A stretch of 34,402 bases of DNA from Bacteroidota bacterium (GCA_963169675.1 CAUJFJ010000002.1:1-34402), one strand, 5' to 3'. Positions 8,229-17,395 are shown, counted from the stretch's first letter. The notes: a model not told the origin generated them from the sequence alone. A program made the numbers and translations.

Positions 8229-9332
8229 ATGTCCCGCATTTATATACTATTTATAACCCTTTCGTTTCAGCTCCTTTCTTCCTTAGCTAAGGCCGATGAA
8301 GTTCCGGTGTTGCTGATGCTGAACAGATCGGAACAAATTGATACTTCCGGATGCAATTTTGTGGAACAATTAACAGCTTTGGTTTATAAAGAGATTATTG
8401 AAAACAGGGTAAAGCTATGGGACTCTCCATCCAAAGAAATTCAGATTACCGGTACAACTCTTAAAGAAATTGAACGGAATTCCAATACTTCATTCCTGAA
8501 TCAGGAAACTGTATTCATGTATGAAACATGGGATAATGTTAAGAGAGAAATTCAGACCAAAACTCTTGGATTTACTTTTCTTCACAAAAAGGAAAATGAA
8601 GAAGAGGTTTCGTATGGATATGTTGATTTTAAGGATTTGAATGAAATCTTCCTTAAAACAAAGATTAATACCAATGCAAATGGAATCTACAGTTCAACAT
8701 ATACCACCTACATCCTAAGTAAAAATTTCGCATTCAATATAGTGCAGTTTGCGGGAAAGCCTGTTAAGTCCGTTGCCGAATCCGATGAAATAAAAGTGAA
8801 CTATAAACGCAATTTACGTTTTAATTCATCCTTGCTGGGATATTATCCTCCCGACAAAATGGTGACTTTTCTGATCGATGGCAATCTGGAAGGTACCGAT
8901 CAGAAATCAATCAACAGCAAACAGCTTTTCCGGGAGATGGAAAATTTTCTCATCAATAATCAGGAAATTTTCTTCAACATGGGTGGCGACAGGATTACAT
9001 CCCACATTCAAAAAAATAAGCTTAAAGTTACCAGGGTTGAAGTGAATGAAATGTGGCGAAAAATAAATAATGAGATCACTTACGAAACCCGTTCCATGAC
9101 AATTTATGTGAATGATTCCGCTCTCAATGAAATGAGTCCAAGAGCCATCAACGATATGGAAATTTTTGTCAACGATACAACGCTACCTGTTTTCCTAAAA
9201 GATAAACAATACAATCTCATCATTACCAAAATAAATTCTCAAGTCATCAAACGAAAAGATTCCTATTTGTTCCTGAAAGGATTGATGGCTGCGCAATGGA
9301 ACAGGGTAATTGATTACGTGATTAATTATTAA
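8229..9332 (+). CDS. Secreted protein of unknown function
   Basis: I do not recognise this 367-residue protein. It has a clear N-terminal signal peptide (about residues 1-22, ending ...SSLAKA before DEVP), no further membrane segments, one Cys (residue 42) and many Asn, Lys and Glu residues. The middle (about 85-140) alternates aromatic and charged residues in a way that suggests beta strands. The C-terminal half contains two similar stretches, MTIYVNDSALNEMSPRAIND and MEIFVNDTTLPVFLKDKQ, possibly a small internal duplication. It lies 52 bases after mltG and 30 bases before the phosphoglucomutase gene, so it may be in the same transcript. A link to the envelope is inferred from the signal peptide and neighbours only. 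Confidence 0.75.
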   Translation: MSRIYILFITLSFQLLSSLAKADEVPVLLMLNRSEQIDTSGCNFVEQLTALVYKEIIENRVKLWDSPSKEIQITGTTLKEIERNSNTSFLNQETVFMYETWDNVKREIQTKTLGFTFLHKKENEEEVSYGYVDFKDLNEIFLKTKINTNANGIYSSTYTTYILSKNFAFNIVQFAGKPVKSVAESDEIKVNYKRNLRFNSSLLGYYPPDKMVTFLIDGNLEGTDQKSINSKQLFREMENFLINNQEIFFNMGGDRITSHIQKNKLKVTRVEVNEMWRKINNEITYETRSMTIYVNDSALNEMSPRAINDMEIFVNDTTLPVFLKDKQYNLIITKINSQVIKRKDSYLFLKGLMAAQWNRVIDYVINY

Positions 9333-9362
9333 AATATTTTTTAGATAATTTATTTACCGGAC

Positions 9363-10769
9363 ATGACAAAAATCAAATTCGGAACCGATGGATGGCGTGC
9401 GATCATAGCTAAAGATTTTACGGTTACCAATGTGGCACGTGTTACTGAAGCAACTGGCAGCTGGCTGCTGAAACAAAATAAAAATCCACTGGTAGTAATT
9501 GGACATGATTGCCGCTTTGGCGGGAAGTTGTTTGCTGAAACAGCAGCAAAAGTTTTGTGCAATCAGGGAATAAAAGTTTTACTCACTAAAGGATTTGTGT
9601 CCACTCCCATGATTTCTATGGGTGCCATGCATTTCAAATGTGATCTTGGGATTATTTTAACTGCCAGTCATAACCCTCCTGAATATAATGGGTACAAACT
9701 AAAGGGTGGCTATGGTGGACCACTTTTACCACGATTGGTTTCTGAAATTGAAGATTTAATTCAGGATCAATATGAAAAAAATTTAGATGCTGTTTCCATT
9801 GAAGAATGGGAAGCAAAAGGAATGATTCAATATGTAGATCTTGAAACGCTATACTGTGAAGCAGTAGAAAAATCTTTTGATCTGGAAACAATCAGAAATT
9901 CAAACCTGCAACTTGCGTACGATGCTATGTATGGCGCAGGCCAACAGGTGATGCGCCGGCTATTTCCGGATATTACATTTTTGCATTGCGATTACAACCC
10001 ATCATTTATGGGACAAGCACCGGAACCTATACACAAAAACCTCACTGAATTTTCTGATATGATACGGTTAGCGGGTGATATCGATTGCGGACTGGTAACA
10101 GATGGTGATGCCGATCGCATTGGCTTGTATGATGCGGAAGGTAATTTTGTGGATTCACATCACATCATATTACTGCTGATTCATTACTTGTACAAATACA
10201 AAGGAATGCGTGGCAAAGTTTGCACTGCATTTTCAACCACACCTAAAGTTGCAAAACTTTGTAAGCACTATGGATTAGAGCTCGATACAGTCAAAATCGG
10301 ATTCAAATATATTGCTGAGATCATGCTCAATGAAGATGTATTGATTGGTGGTGAAGAATCGGGTGGCATTGCCATTAAAGGTCATATTCCGGAGCGCGAT
10401 GGTATTTGGATGGGATTGGTATTATGGGAATTTATGGCTAAATCGGGTAAGTCGTTGCGGGAATTGATTCAGGAAGTGTACGATATTGTTGGACCTTTTT
10501 CATTTGAAAGAAACGATTTGCATATCAAAGAAGATATTAAGCAAAAAGTTCTCGAAAATTGCCGTGAAGGAAATTACAAAGCATTCGGAAAATATAAAAT
10601 CACAACCATTGAAGACATGGATGGTTACAAATATTTCTTTGAAAATGGCGATTGGTTGATGATACGAGCCAGTGGCACTGAACCTGTACTGCGAACTTAT
10701 GCGGAGTCAGCAACAAAAGCCGGAGCTTTCGATATTCTGGAAGCAGCAAAGATCACGCTTTTGAATTAG
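9363..10769 (+). CDS. Phosphoglucomutase/phosphomannomutase, alpha-D-phosphohexomutase family
   Basis: The 468-residue enzyme moves phosphate between C1 and C6 of a hexose phosphate. All four family motifs are present: the phosphoserine loop TASHNP with Ser102, the Mg-binding loop DGDADR at 247-252, the sugar-recognition loop GGEESGG at 329-335, and the phosphate-binding loop RASGTEPVLR at 435-444. The choice among phosphoglucomutase, phosphomannomutase and GlmM cannot be made safely. The GEESGG loop fits glucose/mannose substrates, and no GlmM-type signature was recognised. It would supply sugar phosphates for glycogen, LPS or exopolysaccharide. The DUF2279 gene starts 7 bases after its stop codon. 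Confidence 0.93.
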   Translation: MTKIKFGTDGWRAIIAKDFTVTNVARVTEATGSWLLKQNKNPLVVIGHDCRFGGKLFAETAAKVLCNQGIKVLLTKGFVSTPMISMGAMHFKCDLGIILTASHNPPEYNGYKLKGGYGGPLLPRLVSEIEDLIQDQYEKNLDAVSIEEWEAKGMIQYVDLETLYCEAVEKSFDLETIRNSNLQLAYDAMYGAGQQVMRRLFPDITFLHCDYNPSFMGQAPEPIHKNLTEFSDMIRLAGDIDCGLVTDGDADRIGLYDAEGNFVDSHHIILLLIHYLYKYKGMRGKVCTAFSTTPKVAKLCKHYGLELDTVKIGFKYIAEIMLNEDVLIGGEESGGIAIKGHIPERDGIWMGLVLWEFMAKSGKSLRELIQEVYDIVGPFSFERNDLHIKEDIKQKVLENCREGNYKAFGKYKITTIEDMDGYKYFFENGDWLMIRASGTEPVLRTYAESATKAGAFDILEAAKITLLN

Positions 10770-10776
10770 TTGTACG

Positions 10777-11730
10777 GTGAAATCTTACAGCACATATCGA
10801 ACTTTTCTGAAAACAAGTGCATTAAAATTCCTGTTCAGTTTTTTATTGATATCACAGCTGGTACCGGCATCAGCTCAGGATACCATTTCATTTTTCCGGA
10901 AAGCCGATCATTACATCCCGGCAAGGGGAAGAGCTATCGGAATAGGACTTGGAGTGACTTATGTTGCATCCATGACCGGACTGTATACTTTATGGTACAA
11001 AGATTATCCATTGGGAAATTTCCATGGGTTTGATGATAATGAAGAATGGTTGCAGGTTGACAAAGTAGGTCATTTTAGTTCGGCATACTATCTTGGTAAA
11101 TGGGGAATTGATTTGATGCAATGGACTGGAATGGAACGCAAACAAGCCATCTGGAAAGGGGGTGCCATTGGATGGGTATTTCTGACCGGGATTGAAGTCT
11201 TCGATGGCTTCTCGGACCAATGGGGCTTTTCAACCGGAGATATGATTGCAAATACTACCGGATCGGCACTTGCCATCGGGCAGGAACTTGCCTGGGATGA
11301 ACAACGCATTACGATAAAATTTTCATACCATCCATCCGGCATTGCAGGGTATCGTCCCGATCAGCTTGGAGCATCCCCAACAGAAAGTCTGTTTAAAGAT
11401 TATAATGGTCAAACTTACTGGTTATCGGCGAATATACACTCGTTTTTAGCTGATGATTCCAGATTTCCAAAATGGTTGAATGTAGCGTTCGGATATGGTG
11501 CCGATGGAATGACGGGAGCCCGTTCCAACATTGAGTTACCTGCTTCGTATAAACCATTTGAAAGACAGCGTCAGTTTTATTTTGCTCCCGATATTGATTT
11601 ATCTAAAATAAAAACAAACCGGAAAGGATTACAAACGTTATTCTCAGTGATAGGCTTTCTGAAATTCCCTGCTCCTGCTTTCGAAATTAGTGACAAAGGA
11701 GAAATAAACTGGCACATATTATATTTTTAA
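10777..11730 (+). CDS. DUF2279 family exported protein
   Basis: The 317-residue protein has a signal peptide (about 1-33, ending PASAQ) and the DUF2279/YfiM-like core: GFDDNEEWLQVDKVGHFSSAYYLG (written here as DNEEWLQVDKVGHF plus SSAYYLG), a run of small and aromatic residues around WKGGAIGWVFLTGIEVFDGF, and FSTGDMIANTTGSALA. Hydrophobic helices in the core suggest association with a membrane. The biochemical function of the family is unknown. The start is a GTG at 10777, 7 bases after the preceding stop; it gives a complete signal peptide. The next gene begins 12 bases after the stop codon, so it lies inside the operon. Confidence 0.82.
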   Translation: MKSYSTYRTFLKTSALKFLFSFLLISQLVPASAQDTISFFRKADHYIPARGRAIGIGLGVTYVASMTGLYTLWYKDYPLGNFHGFDDNEEWLQVDKVGHFSSAYYLGKWGIDLMQWTGMERKQAIWKGGAIGWVFLTGIEVFDGFSDQWGFSTGDMIANTTGSALAIGQELAWDEQRITIKFSYHPSGIAGYRPDQLGASPTESLFKDYNGQTYWLSANIHSFLADDSRFPKWLNVAFGYGADGMTGARSNIELPASYKPFERQRQFYFAPDIDLSKIKTNRKGLQTLFSVIGFLKFPAPAFEISDKGEINWHILYF

Positions 11731-11742
11731 ACTAAATCGAAT

Positions 11743-12768
11743 ATGAAATTTAATATAGGTGACCGGGTAAGTTTTATAAATGAAAAACAAGATGGAACCA
11801 TTCAAAAAATACTGAGTGGTGGCAGAGTGATGGTTGCTATTGAAGATGGGTTTGAACTGGAGGTTTCGGAAAAGGAACTGGTGAAAATTGCAGCTTCACC
11901 TAAAGCTGCTGTTCAACAAAAAGTTGAAGAACCTGCTACTGATGAGAGTAAAACATCATTTGATGATTTACTTCTCTTAGTTCAAAAAGGTCAGGTTGGG
12001 ATAATAACGCTTCCTGCCAGAAGTGGGGCTGTACTCACGGGGCCTGTTGATTTTTATATGGTGAACAATACAATTCACCAATTACTCTTTACTTTTTACG
12101 CCGACATAAATCAAAGATGGCGGGGCAAAAGCTCTGGAGTTCTTGAACCCGGTAGTTATAAAAAACTGATGGATGCCGATCGGCAAAATTTAATAGATGT
12201 AAAGTCCTTTTTTGTCCAGGGAATGCTTTATAATGAATCGGCACTGGAACAGAACAACTATTTCAAAAAAGAAATCACCTTACTGCTTCCTGATATCAGT
12301 TCAGGGAATAATGCCTTGAAAGGGTTGCTTGCATTTGCAAAGACACAACTCGTTTACAATTCACAAGGAGAAGAACCAATAGATCTCGATCAGTTGAAAG
12401 ATAAATTCTCGCCTTCGCCTGTGCTTTCTCAGAAAAATAAAAAACAAGCTGCCAATTCTCCGGATCCTAAAAAGTATGGTATTCTTGAAACAGAGAAAGA
12501 AGTGGATTTACATATTGAAGAATTAACAGATGATATCAGTGCCCTTTCCAATGGCGAAATGCTCAACATTCAAATGCAGCATTTCACAAAAGAAATGGAC
12601 AATGCCATCAGAAAAAATTTCCACAGAATAATTTTCATCCATGGAGTTGGAAATGGAAGGTTAAAACAGGAAATCAGGAAAGAATTGCATCACTACAAAG
12701 GAATACGTTTTCGGGACGCAGATGAATCCCGGTATGGACATGGCGCAACAGAAGTAATTTTACTTTAG
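11743..12768 (+). CDS. DUF2027 protein with C-terminal Smr domain
   Basis: The 341-residue protein combines an N-terminal SH3-like/KOW-type segment (residues 1-50, FNIGDRVSFINEKQDGTI), a DUF2027 middle part (about 75-205), a low-complexity linker (about 222-245) and a C-terminal Smr domain. The Smr signatures are VDLH at 254-257 and HGVGNGRLK at 300-308, followed by the typical YGHGATEVIL end. Smr domains of MutS2 and SmrA/B act as nucleases on DNA or on mRNA in stalled ribosomes. The nucleic acid handled by this stand-alone type is not known to me. There is no MutS ATPase domain. The gene converges with trxB with only 6 bases between the stop codons. Confidence 0.88.
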   Translation: MKFNIGDRVSFINEKQDGTIQKILSGGRVMVAIEDGFELEVSEKELVKIAASPKAAVQQKVEEPATDESKTSFDDLLLLVQKGQVGIITLPARSGAVLTGPVDFYMVNNTIHQLLFTFYADINQRWRGKSSGVLEPGSYKKLMDADRQNLIDVKSFFVQGMLYNESALEQNNYFKKEITLLLPDISSGNNALKGLLAFAKTQLVYNSQGEEPIDLDQLKDKFSPSPVLSQKNKKQAANSPDPKKYGILETEKEVDLHIEELTDDISALSNGEMLNIQMQHFTKEMDNAIRKNFHRIIFIHGVGNGRLKQEIRKELHHYKGIRFRDADESRYGHGATEVILL

Positions 12769-12774
12769 TTGCAA

Positions 12775-13719
12775 TTAGTGAATACCTTTTGCAGCAAGAT
12801 ATCTTTCAGCATCGATCGCTGCCATACATCCTGATCCTGCAGCAGTCACTGCCTGACGATAAATATGATCTTGTGCATCTCCGGCAGCAAACACACCTTC
12901 GATGTTAGTTCTAGTTGATCCGGGAATAGTTTTAATATATCCGGTCTCATCGAGATCAAGCCAGTTTTTAAAAATTTTGGTATTAGGATCGTGTCCAATG
13001 GCAACAAAAAATCCGGTTACCTCCAGAGTTCTGTCTTCACCTGTTTTATTGTTATGAACCAGTGCACCGGAAACACCTTTATCACCAAGAATTTCTTTTG
13101 TTTCAGAATTATATAGCACTTCAATATTAGCAGTATTCATTACGCGATGTTGCATAGCTTTAGAAGCACGCATTTCATCACGTCGAACAATCATATAAAC
13201 CTTACGACATAATTTTGCCAGATAAGTAGCTTCTTCAGCAGCAGTATCCCCTGCTCCTACTATTGCAACATCCTGACCTTTGAAAAAGAACCCATCACAA
13301 ACAGCACAGGCAGATACACCAAAGCCATTCAATCGCTGCTCCGATTCCAGACCAAGCCATTTGGCAGAAGCACCGGTTGCAATGATGATGGTATCAGCAG
13401 TCATTTCCGTTTTTTCATCCACAATAATTTTGTGCACCGGACCGGTAAAATCAACTGAAGATACATAACCCCAACGGATGTCGGTACCAAATCGTTCAGC
13501 CTGAGCCTTAAAATCTTCCATCATTTGCGGACCATGAGTTCCTTTCGGATAGCCGGGATAGTTTTCTACTTCGGTAGTGATTGTAAGCTGACCACCGGGT
13601 TGCATACCCTGAATCATTACCGGTTTAAGATCGGCACGTGCTGCATAGATAGCTGCGGTATAGCCTGCGGGACCTGATCCAATGATCAGACATTTATGAT
13701 GTTCGACTGTAGTTGACAT
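12775..13719 (-). CDS. trxB: Thioredoxin-disulfide reductase
   Basis: The 314-residue flavoenzyme passes electrons from NADPH through FAD to thioredoxin. The FAD-binding motif GSGPAGY lies at 14-20, the redox-active pair Cys138-Ala-Val-Cys141 in SACAVCDGFF, the NADPH-binding motif GAGDTAAEEA at 155-164, and the C-terminal FAD motif GVFAAGDAQD near residue 280. The length is normal for low-molecular-weight TrxB. It has a good -33/-7 promoter and a CRP-like palindrome upstream. It converges with the DUF2027-Smr gene, and no terminator is visible in the 6-base gap, so transcripts of the two genes must overlap or end inside the opposite gene. Confidence 0.96.
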   Translation of the reverse strand: MSTTVEHHKCLIIGSGPAGYTAAIYAARADLKPVMIQGMQPGGQLTITTEVENYPGYPKGTHGPQMMEDFKAQAERFGTDIRWGYVSSVDFTGPVHKIIVDEKTEMTADTIIIATGASAKWLGLESEQRLNGFGVSACAVCDGFFFKGQDVAIVGAGDTAAEEATYLAKLCRKVYMIVRRDEMRASKAMQHRVMNTANIEVLYNSETKEILGDKGVSGALVHNNKTGEDRTLEVTGFFVAIGHDPNTKIFKNWLDLDETGYIKTIPGSTRTNIEGVFAAGDAQDHIYRQAVTAAGSGCMAAIDAERYLAAKGIH

Positions 13720-13738
13720 ACGTTTAATTTTGAAAGTG

Positions 13739-13769
13739 CGAAAATAAGAAAACTCCGCGGATTCCCAAT
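13739..13769 (-). promoter_or_regulatory. trxB promoter, -33/-7 type
   Basis: On the minus strand ATTG (plus 13766-13769) is followed after exactly 19 bases by TATTTTCG (plus 13739-13746). These match TTTG and TAnnTTTG except for one base each. The implied start site is near 13735, close to the trxB ATG. Confidence 0.6.
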
Positions 13770-13784
13770 GTGATAAAGATCACC
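13769..13784. promoter_or_regulatory. CRP-like palindrome upstream of trxB
   Basis: TGTGATAAAGATCACC matches the CRP/FNR-type pattern TGTGA-N6-TCACA in nine of ten half-site bases and contains a perfect GTGAT/ATCAC inverted repeat. Its centre would be near -41 from the inferred trxB start, where class II activators bind. Bacteroidota carry CRP/FNR-family regulators, but their site preferences differ, so regulation is an inference. Confidence 0.35.
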
Positions 13785-13787
13785 GTA

Positions 13788-14669
13788 TCACTGAGCAACC
13801 ACAGTATCAAGGGTATAGGAAAATCCTTCCCATATACCGATGGCTCCCTCGACATTGGATTTCAATGGAGCAGCAGAGCCAAAGGGATTTCCATTTGAAG
13901 ACGACTGGGTTTCAGCTGCCCGCCAGAAATCGAAACTTTCTTTAGTGATGGAAGCAAACTTAACTACTATAGTATCACCCTTTTTATAATATCCGTCCTC
14001 CTCATTTTCATCTTCTTCAGCGGTTGAATTAGGAAGTTCACCACGGTTATAAACCAGATCGAACGACAATCCATTAAAAAATTTATCTTCAAAAACAGAT
14101 CCCGAAGGTGTAATAAAATCATCATCTTTATTAGTACGCTTAGCAAACCACCGGTAAGCATTGCCGGGTGTGCCCGGATCAGACAGCCTTGCCCACATCC
14201 AACCAAGAGAATCAAGATCGCCCTGAACTTTGAACCAAACGCTATCGAGAACAACCGGAGGCATGATAGTGCTGGATGATGTAGCCTCCTTGCCATCAGC
14301 AGTGCGGATGTACAAAGAATAAGTTTTTCCTACTTCACCTGTAAGTTGTGTAGAGACATACAAATATCCCAGATCAGGAAGTGGTGCAATAAGAGTATCG
14401 CTGATGATGCCATCGCTGACAACCACCAGAGCATTTTTTTCGGCATATCCTGCTAAAGAAGCTGAATCAACAGGTGCAAAAAATTCAGAGGTTCGGGAAA
14501 TAAAAACATAAGCAGGACCACCCGGATTAATATAACCTTCAACAACCAGCTCTTGTTCCGGAGTAGGTAAGTCAACGGTTATATCACGCTCACAACCTGA
14601 TGTTATCAGCAATGCAAATAGCACTGAAAGAACTAATGGAATACCAGGAATATTTTTAAGACTTTTCAT
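13788..14669 (-). CDS. DUF4249 family outer-membrane lipoprotein, TonB receptor partner
   Basis: The 293-residue protein has a lipoprotein signal peptide with lipobox ITSGC and lipidated Cys26. The DUF4249 start follows (ITVDLPTPEQELVVEGYIN, then GPAYVFISRTSEF). DUF4249 proteins in Bacteroidota are usually encoded next to a TonB-dependent receptor, as here. A role as a surface-exposed accessory in substrate capture is inferred by analogy with SusD-type lipoproteins, and the substrate is unknown. Its ATG shares one base with the receptor stop codon (TAATG), so translation is probably coupled. No terminator is seen before the trxB promoter region. Confidence 0.85.
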   Translation of the reverse strand: MKSLKNIPGIPLVLSVLFALLITSGCERDITVDLPTPEQELVVEGYINPGGPAYVFISRTSEFFAPVDSASLAGYAEKNALVVVSDGIISDTLIAPLPDLGYLYVSTQLTGEVGKTYSLYIRTADGKEATSSSTIMPPVVLDSVWFKVQGDLDSLGWMWARLSDPGTPGNAYRWFAKRTNKDDDFITPSGSVFEDKFFNGLSFDLVYNRGELPNSTAEEDENEEDGYYKKGDTIVVKFASITKESFDFWRAAETQSSSNGNPFGSAAPLKSNVEGAIGIWEGFSYTLDTVVAQ

Positions 14670-17107
14670 TAGAATTTAAAATTATAAGTTACAGAAGGGA
14701 TGATTGGAAAAAGCGACACTTGTTTCGCCTGCAGGCGGAACTCACCAGTTTCCTCATCTATAAAATCATCGAAATAAATAAAATATGGATTGTATCTGTT
14801 ATATACATTGAAGACTGAAAAATTCCAGCTTGATTCAAACTTTTTATTTTTCTGAACCTTTAATGTTGCTGAAATATCTAGACGATGATATGGAATCTGC
14901 CGGTAAGAATTACGGTCACCATAACCATAATAAATTTGTCCGGAAGTTGAACCACCATTGGCAAACAACTGCGCCAGATCAACCGGGCCATTTAAAAATA
15001 ATCTGCTTTCAGGAAGTGTGAGTGAGTTACCGGTAGCATAAACCCAGGTTGCACCGAAAGTCCATTTTTTGTTGAGTTCGTAAGTCAGTACAATAGACAC
15101 ATCATGCCGGCGATCATACTTTGCAGGATAAATTTTGCCATCATTCAAATCTACAAATTTTCGCTCTGTCCATGCCAGGGTGTAACCTACCCATCCATTC
15201 CAACGACCTTTGGTTTTCTTCACAAAAAATTCAGCGCCATACGACCAACCTTCTCCGAACACAAAATTATTATCCTGATTATTCTTAATATCTTCATCGG
15301 GTTGTGCACCTTCACGATATTCCACCTGATTCTTCATATCTTTATAGTAAACCTCGATGGATGTTTCCCATAAATTATCTTTAAAATTTCTAAAGTACCC
15401 CAGAGCATACTGCCATCCAATTTGTGGTTTTACCAATGTTGAAGAAGGCACCCAAACATCAGTAGGTAATGAGACCGAAGACAAAGATGCGAGGTGAATG
15501 TATTGGTAATTTTGCGTAACCGATGCCTTCACGGAAGAAGTTTTTCCCAGCACATACTTTCCGGAAAGTCTTGGTTCAATGTTATTATACATCTGGATGC
15601 TCTCACCACTTTTATATTCAATTGTATCAGAAACTTCCCGCTTTTCATTCAGGATATATCTTGTAAAAGGACCTACCTGATTGAAATGTGTATAGCGAAC
15701 CCCGACATTGACTGCCAGCTTTTCAGAAATATCCCATTCATCATTTACATAAACAGCTCCTTCATGAGAATAAAGCTTTACAATTTCACCTAAATCGAAT
15801 TCTGTTTCTCCGGAGCGTGCCGAGACATTCGATGGTGTGAAGATGTGATAAGTATAGTTCACACCAAACCGCACGTTATGCAGGATAGATGGAAAATAAT
15901 TGAAGTCGACTTTAGCATTCCAGTCTTGTATACCTGAAAATAATTTGAATTCGAACTGTTCCTGCTCTGCTTCAAATGAAAACTTATAATCTGAAAATAT
16001 TAACGCCGTGTTCATGAATAACCTGTCATTAAACAAGTGATTCCATCGTGCAGATCCGGTTGCATTTCCCCAGGGCACCTTAACTCCAAAACCGGAATCT
16101 CTACCTCTAAAGCTGAAAACATCCCTTCCAAAATAACCACTGATAAATAAACGGTCTTTATCTGATAACCGATAATTGATTTTTGTGTTTAAATCATAAA
16201 AAAAGTAGCTGTTGCCTTCTGCGGAAGATCCCTTTTTAACAAATGGTTCTCTGAGAAAAAGATCAATGAAAGTTCGACGAGCAGATATGATAAACGAAGC
16301 AGTATCCTTTTTAATAGGACCTTCGATAGTAAAACGGGAAGCAATGAAACCGATTCCACCCTGCATGTGATACTCTTTCGAATTTCCTTCTTTCATTGAA
16401 ATATCGAGAACGGAAGCTAACCTTCCGCCATACTGTGCAGGCATACCACCTTTAATGAGGGAAACATTTTTAACGGCATCGGCATTGAATACGGAAAAGA
16501 AACCGAATAAGTGAGAAGCATTATAAACAACTGCCTCATCGAGGAGCACCAGATTTTGATCGGGGCCACCACCACGAACATAGTAACCGGCATTACCTTC
16601 ACCGGCCGATTGCACTCCGGGCATTAACTGAATGGTTTTTAAAATATCGACCTCACCCATAAATGCGGGCAACGATTTTATTTTCTCAACATCCATCTCC
16701 ACGCGACCCATTTGCGTGCTCTGAATATTTTTATCTTCTTTCTCGCCGGTAATAACTACTTCTTTCGTGATATAGGCAGCATCAGCAAGTGAAATATTCT
16801 GGCGTATGTCTTTGTTTAATTCTATTGGAATAACTTGTTCTTTGTAACCTAAAAACGAAATTACCAGCTGATAATTTCCATCTTCAACAGTGATTGAATA
16901 AAAACCATACTGATTTGTTGAAGTACCCTTGAGCAATTCCTTGATATAAACATTCGCGCCAATCAGGTATTCGCCGGTATTCTGATCTTTGACATAACCG
17001 CTAACGGTATGTTTACCTTTAGGCTGAGCAAAAGAAATAGAAACGGTGGTTATTAAAAAGAGGGTTAGCAACCAAAAGGTTTTTAACCGGTGAGATGGTG
17101 AAAACAT
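14669..17107 (-). CDS. TonB-dependent outer-membrane receptor with CarboxypepD_reg-like domain
   Basis: The 812-residue receptor has a signal peptide (about 1-27, ending SFAQ), an N-terminal carboxypeptidase-regulatory-like beta sandwich (about 34-115, VSGYVKDQNTGEYLIGANVY), a plug domain (about 125-245, with PGVQSAGEGNAGYYVRGG and NLVLLDEAVVYNASHLFGFF) and a C-terminal beta barrel ending in FKF, the terminal aromatic needed for outer-membrane insertion. It is shorter than SusC proteins (about 1000 residues) and is the class typically paired with DUF4249. It would import a TonB-dependent substrate that cannot be identified here. No Fur box or riboswitch is apparent upstream; an exact -7 element lies about 30 bases before the ATG. 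Confidence 0.93.
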   Translation of the reverse strand: MFSPSHRLKTFWLLTLFLITTVSISFAQPKGKHTVSGYVKDQNTGEYLIGANVYIKELLKGTSTNQYGFYSITVEDGNYQLVISFLGYKEQVIPIELNKDIRQNISLADAAYITKEVVITGEKEDKNIQSTQMGRVEMDVEKIKSLPAFMGEVDILKTIQLMPGVQSAGEGNAGYYVRGGGPDQNLVLLDEAVVYNASHLFGFFSVFNADAVKNVSLIKGGMPAQYGGRLASVLDISMKEGNSKEYHMQGGIGFIASRFTIEGPIKKDTASFIISARRTFIDLFLREPFVKKGSSAEGNSYFFYDLNTKINYRLSDKDRLFISGYFGRDVFSFRGRDSGFGVKVPWGNATGSARWNHLFNDRLFMNTALIFSDYKFSFEAEQEQFEFKLFSGIQDWNAKVDFNYFPSILHNVRFGVNYTYHIFTPSNVSARSGETEFDLGEIVKLYSHEGAVYVNDEWDISEKLAVNVGVRYTHFNQVGPFTRYILNEKREVSDTIEYKSGESIQMYNNIEPRLSGKYVLGKTSSVKASVTQNYQYIHLASLSSVSLPTDVWVPSSTLVKPQIGWQYALGYFRNFKDNLWETSIEVYYKDMKNQVEYREGAQPDEDIKNNQDNNFVFGEGWSYGAEFFVKKTKGRWNGWVGYTLAWTERKFVDLNDGKIYPAKYDRRHDVSIVLTYELNKKWTFGATWVYATGNSLTLPESRLFLNGPVDLAQLFANGGSTSGQIYYGYGDRNSYRQIPYHRLDISATLKVQKNKKFESSWNFSVFNVYNRYNPYFIYFDDFIDEETGEFRLQAKQVSLFPIIPSVTYNFKF

Positions 17108-17135
17108 AATTCAGGGTTCAATTTTATTAAGAGCA

Positions 17136-17143
17136 CAAAACTA
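17136..17143 (-). promoter_or_regulatory. Probable TonB receptor promoter, -7 element
   Basis: TAGTTTTG on the minus strand matches TAnnTTTG and lies 28 bases upstream of the receptor ATG. No good TTTG element is found 17-22 bases further upstream. Confidence 0.4.
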
Positions 17144-17266
17144 CTGAATGCCAGTCAATGCGTGTATTAATAAACTATAAATAAACAATCGAAACCCGGA
17201 CTTGTTTACTCGAAAAATTCATTTATTCAACTGAATTACAAATACTTAGACTATATTCTGCATAAT

Positions 17267-17297
17267 TTTCCGGGAAAGGAATATTTCCGTAATTTTG
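17267..17297 (+). promoter_or_regulatory. tRNA-Pro promoter, -33/-7 type
   Basis: TTTC (17267-17270) is followed after exactly 19 bases by TAATTTTG (17290-17297), which matches the -7 consensus fully. The tRNA begins 20 bases downstream, leaving a short 5' leader. Confidence 0.7.
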
Positions 17298-17316
17298 CAC
17301 CTCGAAATTTATATTT

Positions 17317-17393
17317 CGGGGTGTAGCGCAGTCCGGTAGCGTATCAGCATGGGGTGCTGGTGGTCGCTGGTTCGAATCCAGTCACCCCGACCA
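17317..17393 (+). tRNA. tRNA-Pro (anticodon GGG)
   Basis: The 77-base cloverleaf folds completely: acceptor stem CGGGGTG/CACCCCG, D stem GCGC/GCGT, anticodon stem TCAGC/GCTGG with loop ATGGGGT and anticodon GGG at 17351-17353, and T stem CTGG/CCAG with loop TTCGAAT. The discriminator base is A and the CCA end is encoded (17391-17393). The first acceptor base C is typical of bacterial tRNA-Pro. It reads CCC and CCU codons. It stands alone with its own promoter and terminator and is followed by a tandem array that repeats its 3' end. Confidence 0.96.
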
Positions 17394-17395
17394 AA

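Noticed and set aside
14669-17107. SusC/SusD polysaccharide utilisation locus
   Set aside because: The receptor is too short for SusC, its partner is DUF4249 rather than SusD, and no glycoside hydrolase or regulator gene is nearby.
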